The notes: a model not told the origin generated them from the letters alone. Counted from the first letter of the stretch, positions 26,701 through 36,629 are shown. The stretch is 64,000 nt of DNA from Mesorhizobium sp. M3A.F.Ca.ET.080.04.2.1 (GCF_003952525.1 NZ_CP034451.1:2232001-2296000); one strand, 5' to 3'. Made by a program: numbers and translations.

Positions 26701-29700
26701 ATGTCGGGATTCTTCATCAACCGGCCGATCTTTGCCTGGGTGATCGCCATCGTGATCATGCTGGGCGGCCTCTTGGCGCTGCAGTCGCTGCCGATCTCGC
26801 AATACCCGCAGATCGCTCCCACCACCGTCAACATCAGCGCCACCTACCCCGGCGCCGACGCCCAGACCGTCGAGAACTCGGTGACCAAGGTCATCGAACA
26901 GGGCATGACCGGTATCGACAATCTCGACTATATGACGGCGACGTCGACCTCGACCGGACAGGCCTCGATCACGCTGACCTTCACCAGCGGCGCCAACGCG
27001 GACACCGCCCAGGTGCAGACGCAGAACAAGCTGCAGCTGGTGCAGTCGCAGCTGCCGCAGGTCGTCCAGAACAACGGCATCACCGTCTCCAAATCCTCGA
27101 CCGGCTTCCTGGTGGTCATCGGCTTCGTCTCCAGCGACGGCAAGATGAACTCGACCGACCTCGCGGACTATGTCGACTCAACCGTCAACGACACGCTGAA
27201 GCGTGTCGAAGGCGTCGGCTCGACGCAGCTTTTCGGCTCCGGCTATGCCATGCGCATCTGGCTCAACCCGGACAAACTAGCGCAATACGCGCTGATGCCG
27301 AGCGATGTCGCCACGGCCGTCGAGGCGCAGAACACGCAGGTCTCGGCCGGCCAGCTCGGCGGGCTCCCGGCGCGCAAGGGCCAACAGCTCAACGCCACGG
27401 TGACGGCGAAGAGCCGGCTGCAGACCGCCGAGCAGTTCCGCAACATCATCCTGAAGAGCAATACCGACGGCTCGCTGGTGCGGCTGAACGATGTTGCCAA
27501 GGTCGAGATCGGCGCCGAAAGCTACACCACCCAAGCCCATTACAACGGCAAGCCGGCCGCCGGCGTCGCCATCAGCCTGGCGACCGGCGCGAACGCGATC
27601 AGCACGGCGGAAGCTGTACGCACGACGATCAATCGCCTGAGCTCGACCTTCCCGCAAGGCGTCGAGGTTGTCTACCCGTATGACACTTCACCCTTCGTGC
27701 GGCTTTCGATCGAGGAAGTGGTGAAGACGCTCGCCGAAGCGATCGTGCTGGTGTTCCTGGTGATGTTGCTTTTCCTGCAGAACCTGCGCGCCACCATCAT
27801 TCCGACGATCGCCGTGCCGGTGGTGCTGCTCGGCACATTCGGCGTGCTCTCCTTCTTCGGCTATTCGATCAACACGCTCACCATGTTCGCCATGGTTTTG
27901 GCCATCGGCCTGCTCGTCGACGACGCCATCGTCGTGGTCGAGAATGTCGAGCGCGTCATGCACGAGGAAGGCCTGCCGCCGAAGGAGGCTACGCGCAAAT
28001 CGATGAACGAGATCACCGGCGCGCTGATCGGCATCGCCACCGTGCTGTCGGCCGTGTTCGTGCCGATGGCCTTCTTCGGCGGATCCACCGGCATCATCTA
28101 CCGGCAGTTCTCGGTCACCATCGTCTCGGCGATGGTGCTCTCGGTGCTGGTGGCACTGGTGCTGACGCCGGCGCTCTGCGCCACCATCCTGCGCCCGGCC
28201 AAGGACCATGCGACGCAAAGGGGTCCGTTCGGCTGGTTCAACCGCATGTTCGATCGCAGCACCATCGCCTACCGCGACGGCTCGCACGGCATCATCAACC
28301 GTTCCTGGCGCTTCCTTGCCGTGTTCCTCGCCATCGTCGTTGCCATGGGCTGGATGTTCGCCCGTCTGCCGAGCTCGTTCCTGCCGGATGAGGATCAGGG
28401 CATCCTGATCACCAGCGCTTCACTGCCGGCCGGCGCGACGCAGGACCGCACCCAGCGCGTGCTGGCTCAGGTGACCGACCACTATCTCAACGAGGAGAAG
28501 GACGCGGTCGAAGGCGTGTTCACGGCTTCCGGCTTCGGATTCGGCGGCTCCGGGCAGAATGTCGGCATCGCCTTCGTGCGGATGAAGGATTTCGACCAGC
28601 GCAAGACCAAGGCTCTTTCCGTGTCTGCGGTCGCCGGCCGCGCCATGGCCGCCTTCTCCAAGATCAGGGATGCCCAAGTCTTCGCCCTCGCCCCACCGGC
28701 AATCCAGGGTTTCGGCAACACCAACGGCTTCGATTTCTACCTCCAGGATGTCAATGGCGCCGGCCATGAGGCGTTGATCCAGACGCGCAACCAGTTGCTC
28801 GGCTTGGCCGGGAAGAGCACGCTGCTCGCCAACACACGCCCCAACGGCCAGGAGGACCAGCCGCAATTTTCGGTCGATATCGACCAGGAAAAGGCCAGCG
28901 CGCTCGGCATCAGCCTCGCCGACATCAACAACACGCTGTCGAGCGCCTGGGGCAGCGACTACGTCAACGACTTTATCGATCGGGGACGGGTCAAGCCGGT
29001 CTATCTGCAGTCGGACTCGGATTTCCGTATGCAACCGGAAGATCTCGACAAATGGCAGGTCCGCAACTCCAGCGGCGCCATGGTGCCGTTCTCGGCCTTC
29101 GCCTCCAGCCACTGGACCTACGGATCGCCCCGCCTCGAACGCTACAACGGCTCGGCGGCGGTCGAGATCCAGGGCGCCGCGGCCGCCGGCCAAAGCTCAG
29201 GCGCGGCGATGGACGAGATCGACAGGCTGGTCGCGCAACTGCCCGCCGGATATTCGCATGAATGGACCGGCCTGTCGCATCAGGAGAAGCTTTCCGGCAA
29301 CCAGGCGATGTCGCTCTACGCGATTTCGGCGCTGATCGTGTTCCTGTGCCTTGCCGCGCTTTACGAAAGCTGGTCGATCCCCTTCGCGGTGATGCTGTCG
29401 GTGCCGATCGGCATCTTCGGTGCGCTGGCGGCGGCCACCCTCTTTGGCCAGACCAACGACGTCTATTTCAAGGTCGGCCTGCTCACCACGATCGGCCTTG
29501 CCTCGAAGAACGCCATCCTCATCGTCGAGTTCGCCATTGAGCGGCAGGCGGCAGGCATGGGCCTGGTCGAAGCAACGCTCGAAGCGGCGCGACAGCGCCT
29601 GAGGCCCATCCTGATGACGTCGCTGGCCTTCATCCTCGGCGTCACACCTCTGGCGATCGCCAGCGGCGCGGGCTCGGGCGCGCAGAACTCGGTCGGCATC

Positions 29701-29844
29701 GGCGTGATGGGCGGCATGATCGCGGCGACCGTGATCGGCGTCTTCCTGGTGCCGCTTCTCTTCGTCAGGGTGCGCCGCATCTTCAAGGGCAAGGCGACCA
29801 AGCAGGATACGGACGGGACCCCAGCCACAGCCACTCAAGAATAG
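26701..29844 (+). CDS. RND multidrug efflux pump (HAE1, AcrB/MexB type) no. 2
   Basis: A 1047-residue pump from ATG 26701 ([20 protein letters not shown]). The proton-relay aspartates fall at D407 and D408 ([17 protein letters not shown]), the same positions as in Acr[18 protein letters not shown] porter sequence appears as [14 protein letters not shown]. The second repeat has [20 protein letters not shown]. Such trimeric pumps expel hydrophobic drugs, dyes, bile-like or plant compounds. It is separated by only 4 bases from the fused pump/adaptor gene and by 12 bases from the outer-membrane channel gene. The adaptor part at the end of the preceding gene is of the AcrA lipoprotein type that normally pairs with this pump class. 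Confidence 0.94.
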   Translation: MSGFFINRPIFAWVIAIVIMLGGLLALQSLPISQYPQIAPTTVNISATYPGADAQTVENSVTKVIEQGMTGIDNLDYMTATSTSTGQASITLTFTSGANADTAQVQTQNKLQLVQSQLPQVVQNNGITVSKSSTGFLVVIGFVSSDGKMNSTDLADYVDSTVNDTLKRVEGVGSTQLFGSGYAMRIWLNPDKLAQYALMPSDVATAVEAQNTQVSAGQLGGLPARKGQQLNATVTAKSRLQTAEQFRNIILKSNTDGSLVRLNDVAKVEIGAESYTTQAHYNGKPAAGVAISLATGANAISTAEAVRTTINRLSSTFPQGVEVVYPYDTSPFVRLSIEEVVKTLAEAIVLVFLVMLLFLQNLRATIIPTIAVPVVLLGTFGVLSFFGYSINTLTMFAMVLAIGLLVDDAIVVVENVERVMHEEGLPPKEATRKSMNEITGALIGIATVLSAVFVPMAFFGGSTGIIYRQFSVTIVSAMVLSVLVALVLTPALCATILRPAKDHATQRGPFGWFNRMFDRSTIAYRDGSHGIINRSWRFLAVFLAIVVAMGWMFARLPSSFLPDEDQGILITSASLPAGATQDRTQRVLAQVTDHYLNEEKDAVEGVFTASGFGFGGSGQNVGIAFVRMKDFDQRKTKALSVSAVAGRAMAAFSKIRDAQVFALAPPAIQGFGNTNGFDFYLQDVNGAGHEALIQTRNQLLGLAGKSTLLANTRPNGQEDQPQFSVDIDQEKASALGISLADINNTLSSAWGSDYVNDFIDRGRVKPVYLQSDSDFRMQPEDLDKWQVRNSSGAMVPFSAFASSHWTYGSPRLERYNGSAAVEIQGAAAAGQSSGAAMDEIDRLVAQLPAGYSHEWTGLSHQEKLSGNQAMSLYAISALIVFLCLAALYESWSIPFAVMLSVPIGIFGALAAATLFGQTNDVYFKVGLLTTIGLASKNAILIVEFAIERQAAGMGLVEATLEAARQRLRPILMTSLAFILGVTPLAIASGAGSGAQNSVGIGVMGGMIAATVIGVFLVPLLFVRVRRIFKGKATKQDTDGTPATATQE

Positions 29845-29856
29845 AGGTTTCTTTCC

Positions 29857-31356
29857 ATGCCAGGTTTTGAACGCGGTCTCGCGACCGCGAGGGGGCTTCT
29901 TTTGCCCGCGTTTGCCGCTGCCCTGCTCTCGGGATGCGTCGTCGGTCCGGATTACCAGAAGTCTCTTCTGGTAATGCCAGCGAGTTGGAGCGGGCAGAAG
30001 GCGGTGAAGCCGGCTAAGCCGGTGCAGCTGTCGCAATGGTGGCAGCGCCTGCGCGATCCCGAGTTGAACGCGCTCGTGGAGGAAGCGGTCGCCGGCAATC
30101 TCGATGTCGCGACCGCCAATGCCAAAATCCGCGAGGCGCGGGCAAGCTACCGCCAGTCGGTGGGCAAGTTGCTACCATCCGCCGAGGGTTCGGCCTCGGC
30201 TACCCGCAATAGGACCGCAGCAACCAGCTCGGGCACGGCAACCAGCACAACCTATGACCAGTACCAGGCAGGCTTCGATGCCAGCTGGGAACTCGACCTC
30301 TTCGGCGCGAACCGCCGCGGCGTCGAGGCCGCCAGCTATGGCGTCGACGCTTCCGAGGAACACCTGCGATCGACCCTTCTGACCTTGGTCGGTGATGTCG
30401 CCTCCAACTATATCCAGGCACGCGGCTATCAGACCCGCGTCGCGCTGGCCCGGCGCTCGGCTGCGTCACAAAAGCAGACCGCCGAGCTTACCAGCACGAT
30501 GGCCCTGGCCGGCACCGCGACGGCGGCAGATGTCGCCAAGGCCATGGGACAGGCAAGCAGCACGGAAGCGGAGATTCCGACGCTGGAAGCAAGCTACGCC
30601 GAAGCCGTGCACCGGCTTTCGGTGCTGACTGGCCGGCCGCCGGCGGCCCTTACCGAGCGGCTGAAGCGCGCCAAGCCGATCCCAGCGCCCCGCCTGCCGA
30701 TCCCGACCGGCATCCCGGCCGACATCCTGCTCACCCGTCCGGACGTGCGCATGGCCGAGCGGCAGTATGCGCAGTCCACCGCCAAGATCGGCCAGGCCGA
30801 GGCGGCGCGCTATCCGAGCGTCAGCCTGACCGGCGACATCAGCACCACATCCCTCAAGCTCGGCGATCTCGGCAAGAACTCCACCATCGGCTGGTCGTTC
30901 GGTCCGTCGCTCAGCGTGCCGCTGTTTAACGGCGGCCAGTTGCGGGCGGCCGTCGACGTCGCCAAAGCCCAGCGCGACCAGTACTTCATTGCATACAAGG
31001 CCGCCGTGCTGACCGCGCTGGAAGACGTGGAGAACTCCACGGTTTCACTATCGCAGGAGCGCATCAGAAACGGCAGGCTCGCCTCTTCCGCGAAATCCTA
31101 TGGCGAAGCCGCGAGGCTGGAACGGACGCTCTACAAGGCGGGCGAGACGAGCCTTCTCGATGTGCTGGATGCCGAGCGATCGGCCTACTCAGCCGATGAC
31201 ACTCTGATCCAAAGCCGAGTGTCGATCGCCACCGACTATATAGGATTGAACAAGGCGCTCGGCGGCGGCTGGGACGGCGGCGTCGACAGCACGACACCAG
31301 AGATCATCGATGTCACGACTGGGCCACGCTTCGCGTCAAGAGCCGTGGCGAAGTGA
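29857..31356 (+). CDS. Outer-membrane efflux channel lipoprotein (NodT/OprM family)
   Basis: A 499-residue TolC-like protein. A lipoprotein signal ends in LLSGC with C27, followed by the family start VVGPDYQK. Two OEP repeats follow: LVEEAVAGNLDVATANAKIR and the second with PDVRMAERQYAQSTAKIGQA. WDL-type sequence ASWELDLFGANRRGVEAA is characteristic of NodT channels. It forms the trimeric outer-membrane exit duct shared by the two pumps upstream. Ribosome binding site AGAGGTTT lies before the ATG. It closes the efflux operon. Confidence 0.94.
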   Translation: MPGFERGLATARGLLLPAFAAALLSGCVVGPDYQKSLLVMPASWSGQKAVKPAKPVQLSQWWQRLRDPELNALVEEAVAGNLDVATANAKIREARASYRQSVGKLLPSAEGSASATRNRTAATSSGTATSTTYDQYQAGFDASWELDLFGANRRGVEAASYGVDASEEHLRSTLLTLVGDVASNYIQARGYQTRVALARRSAASQKQTAELTSTMALAGTATAADVAKAMGQASSTEAEIPTLEASYAEAVHRLSVLTGRPPAALTERLKRAKPIPAPRLPIPTGIPADILLTRPDVRMAERQYAQSTAKIGQAEAARYPSVSLTGDISTTSLKLGDLGKNSTIGWSFGPSLSVPLFNGGQLRAAVDVAKAQRDQYFIAYKAAVLTALEDVENSTVSLSQERIRNGRLASSAKSYGEAARLERTLYKAGETSLLDVLDAERSAYSADDTLIQSRVSIATDYIGLNKALGGGWDGGVDSTTPEIIDVTTGPRFASRAVAK

Positions 31357-31388
31357 ACAAGATGCACGGTCAATCAGAGGAGAGAGAA

Positions 31389-31499
31389 ATGACCGACGAC
31401 GCCTCGAAAGATGCAATTTTGGAACTCATGGCAGACGTGATTTCCGCATATGTTTCGAACAACGTTGTTCTCGCAGGCGAAAACGGTCGGTACGAATAG
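31389..31499 (+). pseudogene. MucR/Ros regulator, N-terminal fragment
   Basis: A 36-residue peptide starting MTDDASKDAILELMADVISA and continuing YVSNNVV matches the N-terminus of the rhizobial MucR/Ros zinc-finger regulators; after NNVV the similarity stops and a TAG follows. GAGGAGAGAA before the ATG is a good ribosome binding site, so the peptide may still be made. The zinc-finger DNA-binding domain is absent. The sequence after it runs into the decayed RNase Z-like copy. Confidence 0.7.
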
Positions 31500-31562
31500 C
31501 TGGATCGGAGGGTATCGCGGACCAGAAGCTTCGCCGCGGCGCGACAAGGCACGCAGCGCCAG

Positions 31563-32107
31563 TCAGCGGCACCGGCTTCAGGCGGATTCACCGCTGCTGC
31601 TTACGCATGCCCATTTCGACCATATCTTTGGAATCCCCGGCCTGTTCTCGACGCTCGGGTTGCGGCAAAGCGGCGAAGAGCTCTTGACCGTACATGGAGG
31701 CCCGGACACCCTCGACGTCGTCGTCCGCATGCTCGCTGGTCTGTGGGGTGAAGGACGAGCGCCAATCCGCTAATGCTTGAACCGCTGACGCCCGGTCGAT
31801 TTTTCGACGCGGATGAATTCATGATCGACTGCTTTTAGGTTCGTTACCGCGACACCGATAGCTACGGCTTCGTGCTCGAGACACGAGCGCGCCGTCACCT
31901 TCGCGCCGAGCACTCACGTCTCTCGGCGTGCCAGACGGTCCAATCAGGAAGGAACTGGTGGAGGGCCGGTCCATCACCTCGCGGATGGCCGAACAGTTGC
32001 TTCCGAAGACGTGCTAGGACCGCTGGAAGCAGGCAAGAAGCTGGTCATCATCGGCGATGCGGAGTCGACCGATGAGCTTGCGGACCATGTCCGCGACGCC
32101 GACCTGG
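31563..32107 (+). pseudogene. Decayed partial copy of the RNase Z-like gene at 49771-50676
   Basis: The stretch is closely similar in DNA to about 49913-50454: LLLTHAHFDHIFGIPGLFST, GGPDTLDVV, MLAGLWGEGRAPI and, in other frames, the RFFDADEFMIDC and SYGFVLET segments. Several single-base indels and stops (for example TAG after MIDCF) destroy the frame. The 5' end (about 140 bases) and the 3' third of the gene are missing. The right end stops where the IS110-family element begins, so that insertion probably truncated it. The metal-binding HxHxDH motif is still legible. Confidence 0.85.
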
Positions 32108-32179
32108 CTGCCGTCGCTCCTTTGACGAAGACTCGGCTGACGGCAAAAGCCGCCGACCATTGAGATCAAGGAGGCCGCA

Positions 32180-33190
32180 GTGAAGCAATATGTCGGATTG
32201 GATGTGTCGCAGCGAGAGACGAGCGTTTGCGTGGTCGATGATGCTGGAAAGACGGTGTTCCAGGGAAAGGCGAAGTCCGATCCGGGAGCCTTGACGGAGT
32301 TGCTGCGTAAACGTGCGCCTCACGCCGAGCGCATCGGATTCGAGACGGGCGCCATGTCGAGCTGGCTCTGGCATGAGCTTAAACGGGTCGGATTGCCGGT
32401 TGTCTGCATTGATGCTCGACATGCAAAGGCAGCGCTTTCAGTCCGAATGAACAAGAGCGATGAGAACGATGCCCGCGGCCTGGCCGAGTTGGTTCGCGTC
32501 GGCTGGTATCGGGAAGTGAAGGTCAAGAGCGCAGAGAGTCAGGCCACCCGGTCCATGCTCGTGGCACGGTCAAGACTTGTCGAGATCCGTCGCGATCTCG
32601 AAAACCAGACACGGTCCATGCTGAAGGAATACGGGCTGCAGTTCGGTCGAGCGATTGGGTCACAGTTCCGGCGAAAGGTTTGGGAACTGGTTGCTGACGG
32701 GCATCCGGCGCTTCTGTCTGTCCATGAGCAAGTCTGCTGTGAACAGGAGAAACTTGATCGGCAGGTCCGGCATCTCGCTCGTGAAGACGAAACCACACGG
32801 CGGCTGATGACAGTCCCCGGCATCGGCGTGGTGACCGCGCTCACCTTCCGCCACACGATCGACGATCCCTCGCGCTTTCGCTCGGCCGCCAACGTGGGAG
32901 CCTATCTCGGCCTGACTCCACGACGAAGGCAGTCCGGTGAAACGGATATCAATGGCCGCGTCTCACGTTGGGGAGATCGACTGTTGCGAACCTATCTGTA
33001 CGAGGCGGCCAACGTGCTCCTGCACCGGACGAAGAAATGGTCCACGCTGAAAGCCTGGGGGATGCGCCTGTCGAGACGGATCGGCTTGAAGAAGGCAAAG
33101 GTGGCGATCGCACGGAAGATCGCCGTTCTCCTTCATTGCATTTGGGTTGACGGCACCAGCTTTGAGTGGGGTAACGAAAAGATGGCTTAG
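32180..33190 (+). CDS. IS110-family transposase (DEDD recombinase)
   Basis: An intact 336-residue protein. The RuvC-like N-terminal domain starts [20 protein letters not shown] with the first catalytic Asp at D8 and [15 protein letters not shown] further on. The C-terminal transposase_20 domain shows [20 protein letters not shown] and [20 protein letters not shown], with the conserved serine region. AAGGAGG lies upstream of the chosen start (GTG/ATG context at 32180). The family moves without inverted repeats, guided by a structured RNA from a non-coding end. Insertion has separated the decayed RNase Z copy on the left from a TPR-protein remnant on the right. Confidence 0.93.
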   Translation: MKQYVGLDVSQRETSVCVVDDAGKTVFQGKAKSDPGALTELLRKRAPHAERIGFETGAMSSWLWHELKRVGLPVVCIDARHAKAALSVRMNKSDENDARGLAELVRVGWYREVKVKSAESQATRSMLVARSRLVEIRRDLENQTRSMLKEYGLQFGRAIGSQFRRKVWELVADGHPALLSVHEQVCCEQEKLDRQVRHLAREDETTRRLMTVPGIGVVTALTFRHTIDDPSRFRSAANVGAYLGLTPRRRQSGETDINGRVSRWGDRLLRTYLYEAANVLLHRTKKWSTLKAWGMRLSRRIGLKKAKVAIARKIAVLLHCIWVDGTSFEWGNEKMA

Positions 33191-33439
33191 CCGACTCCAT
33201 CCCAAACGACTTCTCGGGCTGCTATCAACGCGGAACTCGTGATGTCCCCGCCGGGACGGTGGTTGCGGCGACCTCGGTCAAACGGCTGACAGCAGTTCAT
33301 CTGCATCTCGTTGGAAACGTTGAGGCGCCCGACCCGAACATCATCATGAGGCATTCGACCTCGGAAAGGACCATGACCCCGGCGATGGCAATGCGAGATT
33401 CGAATTGACAACTACCCGCAATTAAAGGGCCGTCTGACA
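33191..33439. other. Non-coding right end of the IS110-family element and flank
   Basis: About 250 bases with no gene. In IS110-family elements a non-coding end encodes the bridge RNA that pairs with donor and target. Here the left non-coding end is only about 70 bases (32108-32179), so the right side is the larger candidate. Short GC-rich self-complementary stretches such as GTCCCCGCCGGGAC near 33243 are present. The outer boundary of the element is not defined. Confidence 0.35.
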
Positions 33440-33760
33440 TCGATACGCTCGTTGTTGATACCGATGAAGCGTCCTACCTGGCAGAATTGCATCCGGCTTC
33501 GTGGCCAAGTCGCCGCGGACAGAGGTGACCTGACGGGTGCCACGCCCCTGTTCGAAGCAGCGATTGCTACAGCCCGTCGGCAGCAAGCGAGACTCTTCGA
33601 GCTTCGCGCCACAACACAACTAGCACCAGTTCTGGCACGACAAGGTCGTGTCCATGAGGCGGTGACTGCTCTGCAAGCGGTGATCCGCGCATTTGACACA
33701 AGGTATCCAATCGTCGACCTCGTCGCCGCACAAAGGGAGCTGGGCGCGTTGCGCCTTTGA
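33440..33760 (+). pseudogene. C-terminal TPR fragment of a cyclase/ATPase-type regulator
   Basis: Around 33460 the sequence encodes EASYLAELH in one frame and then RLRGQVAADRGDLTGATPLF, EAAIATARRQQARLFELRAT and LAPVLARQGRVHEA in another, ending at 33760. The RLRGE..., ARRQ.A..FELRA.T.LA pattern is the TPR tail of large rhizobial adenylate cyclase/predicted ATPase fusion proteins. The catalytic and ATPase domains are missing and there is a frameshift near 33490. It is a remnant only. Confidence 0.65.
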
Positions 33761-34009
33761 GCTCGCATCGCCTTCCTTTGGCTCCGACATAGTCGTATGC
33801 GTCGATTCGATCCAGTTTCCGCTCGTTGCCGCGCCCAAGACGGACGCTCGTCCGGTTGGATCGGAACGTCACGGAAGGGTTGAGATGAGTCGTTCACGTT
33901 TGAAGCGGCATAGGTCTGAACACGGGGCAAAGCCATCGATGGCGTCGACGAAGTCGACACGGGACCGACGAGTAGTGATCATGTCCGGAGAGGTGGTGTG
34001 CTGGCGGCA

Positions 34010-34357
34010 TTATTCTTGCTGTTGCGTAAGGTCACGGATCGCGGCGCCGAGCAGCTTGAGCACGGTTCGGCGGCGCTTCGGCGCGACTATCGATACTGCT
34101 TCCAATGTGCAGTCCCGAATCAAGCCAATTTCATCCCGCTCTAGCGCCTTCGCGATGACGTCGAGTGGGTCAAGCCTCACATTACGGGACGCGTCCGGTT
34201 CTTGCGCTGCGAGTATGTTCTTCGGCATCCTCGCTGCAGGGTTTTCGGTGAGAGTCGGAATAGCCCGTGCGCCGCCGCTCCCGCCGTCGCTGGTCCATCC
34301 GCAGTCGACGGCGGGTGCAGGGACTTGGGGACTCACCCTCGGTGCGAGGGATTGCAC
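34010..34357 (-). CDS. Hypothetical protein, uncertain
   Basis: A frame of up to 115 residues; a shorter start at MPKNILAAQEPDAS gives about 72. The C-terminal part LDPLDVIAKALERDEIGLIR followed by CTLEAVSIVAPKRRRTVLKL looks like a genuine helical protein with balanced composition, but I do not recognise a family and see no strong ribosome binding site. It lies alone between the TPR remnant and the porin gene. Low confidence; it could be a remnant. Confidence 0.3.
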   Translation of the reverse strand: MQSLAPRVSPQVPAPAVDCGWTSDGGSGGARAIPTLTENPAARMPKNILAAQEPDASRNVRLDPLDVIAKALERDEIGLIRDCTLEAVSIVAPKRRRTVLKLLGAAIRDLTQQQE

Positions 34358-34615
34358 CTTCCTGTGCAGTGAAATCTACGATCACATTAGAAATCACGCG
34401 ATTAGTGCAAAATGCGAGCGCCCTTATCCTTTCAGGGGCGTCCATCTCCCTGCCGCCCTGGGACGTGGTCGGTGCGATGGTGCTGCACTCTGAAAGAAAC
34501 TCGCCTGGCGAGGAAATCCAACCTCAAGCGCAAATCTGGTTCTAGTGTGGCAGAAATACGACTGCACGTAGCGGCGCGCTCTGCTACGAAAGGGTAGGTT
34601 ACAGGGGGATTGTCG

Positions 34616-35287
34616 ATGAAGAAGTTGCTTCTTGGTTTGTCGTTGTCTCTGCTGGCGTCCTCGGCGTTTGCTGCCGATGCTATCGTCCAGCAAGTCCCCG
34701 ATGTCGCGCCGGTTTTTAGCTGGACAGGCGGATATATCGGCCTTCAGGCGGGTTATGCTTGGGGTGATGGCGACATAGACCAAATCGGTGGTCCGGGCTT
34801 TGTCGAGACAGATCCTGACGGATTCCTTGGAGGCGTTTACGCCGGTTACAACTATCAGATGTCGAGCAACATCGTGATAGGTGCGGAACTGGACTTCGTG
34901 TCTGCGGGTGTTGATGGCAGCGGCCAAATATTCGCCGCTCCCGGTGTGCCAATTCCGGGCACCATCGCCACCGAAGAACTCAATTGGAGCGGGGCGGCAA
35001 GACTTCGCCTAGGATATGCCGTTGATCGTTTTCTCCCTTATATCGCCGGTGGCGTTGCATTTGGCGACATCGACGTAAGCAGCAATGCCGGTGGGCCCTC
35101 GTTCGGAGATACGTTCACAGGATGGACGATAGGCGCGGGCTTGGATTACGCTATGACCGACAATCTGCTGCTGCGCGCCGAGTATCGCTATACTGACTTC
35201 GGTTCAGAATCGTTTGGTGATCCGGTCAATGCTGATGTCGATCTGAAGACCAACGAAGTTCGGCTGGGCATCGCCTACAAATTCTAG
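34616..35287 (+). CDS. Outer-membrane beta-barrel protein (Omp25/Omp31/RopB-like porin)
   Basis: A 223-residue protein from ATG 34616, with AGGGGGA seven bases upstream; a TTG two codons earlier is too close to it. The signal peptide is MKKLLLGLSLSLLASSAFA. The mature protein starts with the hallmark FSWTGGYIGLQAGYAWGDGD of the Omp25/31 family, alternating strands follow (LNWSGAARLRLGYAVDRFLP, NLLLRAEYRYTDFG) and it ends in a C-terminal phenylalanine (LGIAYKF), the usual outer-membrane insertion signal. It sits in the outer membrane as a small barrel; in rhizobia such proteins respond to envelope stress and host contact. A terminator follows directly. Confidence 0.9.
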   Translation: MKKLLLGLSLSLLASSAFAADAIVQQVPDVAPVFSWTGGYIGLQAGYAWGDGDIDQIGGPGFVETDPDGFLGGVYAGYNYQMSSNIVIGAELDFVSAGVDGSGQIFAAPGVPIPGTIATEELNWSGAARLRLGYAVDRFLPYIAGGVAFGDIDVSSNAGGPSFGDTFTGWTIGAGLDYAMTDNLLLRAEYRYTDFGSESFGDPVNADVDLKTNEVRLGIAYKF

Positions 35288-35308
35288 TCCTCTCAAGTCC
35301 CAATAGAG

Positions 35309-35339
35309 AGCCTGTCGCAAAACCGCGACGGGCTTTTTC
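35309..35339 (+). terminator. Rho-independent terminator of the porin gene
   Basis: AGCCTGTCGC at 35309-35318 pairs with GCGACGGGCT at 35325-35334 (one G-T pair) across a six-base loop, followed by TTTTT. It lies 22 bases after the porin stop. Confidence 0.88.
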
Positions 35340-35747
35340 TTTGCGCAACGCAATGGGCGAAGCCGGGCATCACCGGTCGGGTGAAGTTCCTCCGGGGGCG
35401 AACATATTCTCCGCCATGCCTCGGTGCAGGGTTTCAGTGTGGAAGGAAGCTGAGACGACACGCGGGCGCTGGAGACGGTTCGTGCGCTTACCTTCGACGT
35501 GCAGGGCACATGGGTGGATTTCTACCTGCCTATCCTGCGCATGGGCGAAGCTGTGAACCGTGCCAAGGCTTGGATATCGATTGGGCTGCTCTGTCCTCTG
35601 ATTGGCGCGATCTCTACCGCTTTGCGCTCGATCAGGTTATTGTAGGTCAACGGCCATGGCTGCGGGTCAACCGCCTCCATCGCGAAGTTCGCTGAAATTT
35701 TTGATGCGGTGCCATATCGCCGTTAGCCGAAGGCCTTCGCCAGGCTC
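35340..35747. other. Intergenic stretch without a recognised gene
   Basis: About 400 bases between the porin terminator and the convergent DUF982 gene. Several short frames on the plus strand have no family resemblance. Nothing further is supported. Confidence 0.5.
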
Positions 35748-36053
35748 TCAAGAGAAGCCTTCACCTTTCGGTGGCCTCTCTGCTACTTTTGCGTCGGGCG
35801 CCGCAGACAAATCGGTTTTGGCCAGGATCCCGGCGATTCTGGCGAAGCCGACAAATGCCTGCCGTGCCTGATCGGTTGTCATCTGCCCGGCAATCGCGGC
35901 GTTGCAACTTCTTACTGCGCAACTGTATACCGGTCCGCGCCGCGGTTTCGGCCATTGATTCAAGAACACGAGCGACTCTCGCACTGTGTTGATGTCGTGG
36001 ACCTCGTCGTTGGTCTTGATCCGGACGGGGACCAGAAAAGCCAGACCTCTCAT
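35748..36053 (-). CDS. DUF982 family protein, intact
   Basis: A 101-residue protein with the DUF982 pattern: VRIKTNDEVHDINTVRESLV, FLNQWPKPRRGPVYSCAVRS and GQMTTDQARQAFVGFARIAG. The start ATG has GGGAGG at ideal spacing. It is the only one of three DUF982 loci in this window that is unbroken. Function is unknown; the family is almost confined to Rhizobiales and expanded there. It lies 26 bases downstream of the NDUFS4-like gene and follows hsp20 on the same strand, so it may belong to a heat-inducible transcript. Confidence 0.8.
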   Translation of the reverse strand: MRGLAFLVPVRIKTNDEVHDINTVRESLVFLNQWPKPRRGPVYSCAVRSCNAAIAGQMTTDQARQAFVGFARIAGILAKTDLSAAPDAKVAERPPKGEGFS

Positions 36054-36079
36054 CGTTGCCTCCCTGAGATTCCAATGAA

Positions 36080-36505
36080 TTACCGTTGTTTCACCTCTCG
36101 CCTTTGATGTTGCAGGGGGACGGAGCGTGCTGCCGTTTTTCCGAAAGGGTCTCGAACGTTTGGTCGGGGCCTCTCGGCCGGATCGGTCCGAATGACGTAG
36201 TCCAGTCCCTGATTCTCAGCGAAGTCGACGGCTGCGTCCACGCTGGGAAAATCCAGCTGCACTTGGGTCAGCGTGTCACCGCCGCCGCAATAGCCCATCA
36301 GGGGTTCAATGACGGGCGGGCCTCGCCGTTCGAACACGAGACGCCACGGCCGGGAGGTGACCCGCGCCGACGTCATGACCGAACGGCTGGGCCGAAAGAT
36401 CCTCGCGGCAGCCTGGCAGGAGACTGGGAGCGGAGTGGCGACGACCACAGGACACCGTTTCCTGGCCTGCCGGCTCTGCCTAGCTGCTGCAAATAATTCC
36501 GTCAT
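36080..36505 (-). CDS. NDUFS4-like protein (ETC complex I subunit family)
   Basis: From ATG 36505 the protein has about 141 residues. After a variable N-terminus, residues about 35-105 show ARIFRPSRSVMTSARVTSRP, WRLVFERRGPPVIEPLMGYC and DTLTQVQLDFPSVDAAVDFA, the core of the NDUFS4/complex I 18-kDa accessory subunit family: RI(Y/F)RP..., W.L.FE, PLMG, SVDAAVDFAE. The family member usually sits as a monocistronic core gene; here it is in a stress-gene neighbourhood, between hsp20 and a DUF982 gene, with an unusual C-terminal tail rich in Arg. It may be an accessory paralog. The exact start is uncertain. Confidence 0.7.
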   Translation of the reverse strand: MTELFAAARQSRQARKRCPVVVATPLPVSCQAAARIFRPSRSVMTSARVTSRPWRLVFERRGPPVIEPLMGYCGGGDTLTQVQLDFPSVDAAVDFAENQGLDYVIRTDPAERPRPNVRDPFGKTAARSVPLQHQRREVKQR

Positions 36506-36629
36506 TGGCGCCCTCGCCCATCTGCCAAGGCCGGGGCACGTTCGCGCCCCCGGGCCTGAGTTCGCGTCCCTCATCCGTTGTCGTTGGGTGGTGCTTGTCT
36601 GCACCTTCTCGGCTGCCGACCACCAAAGA

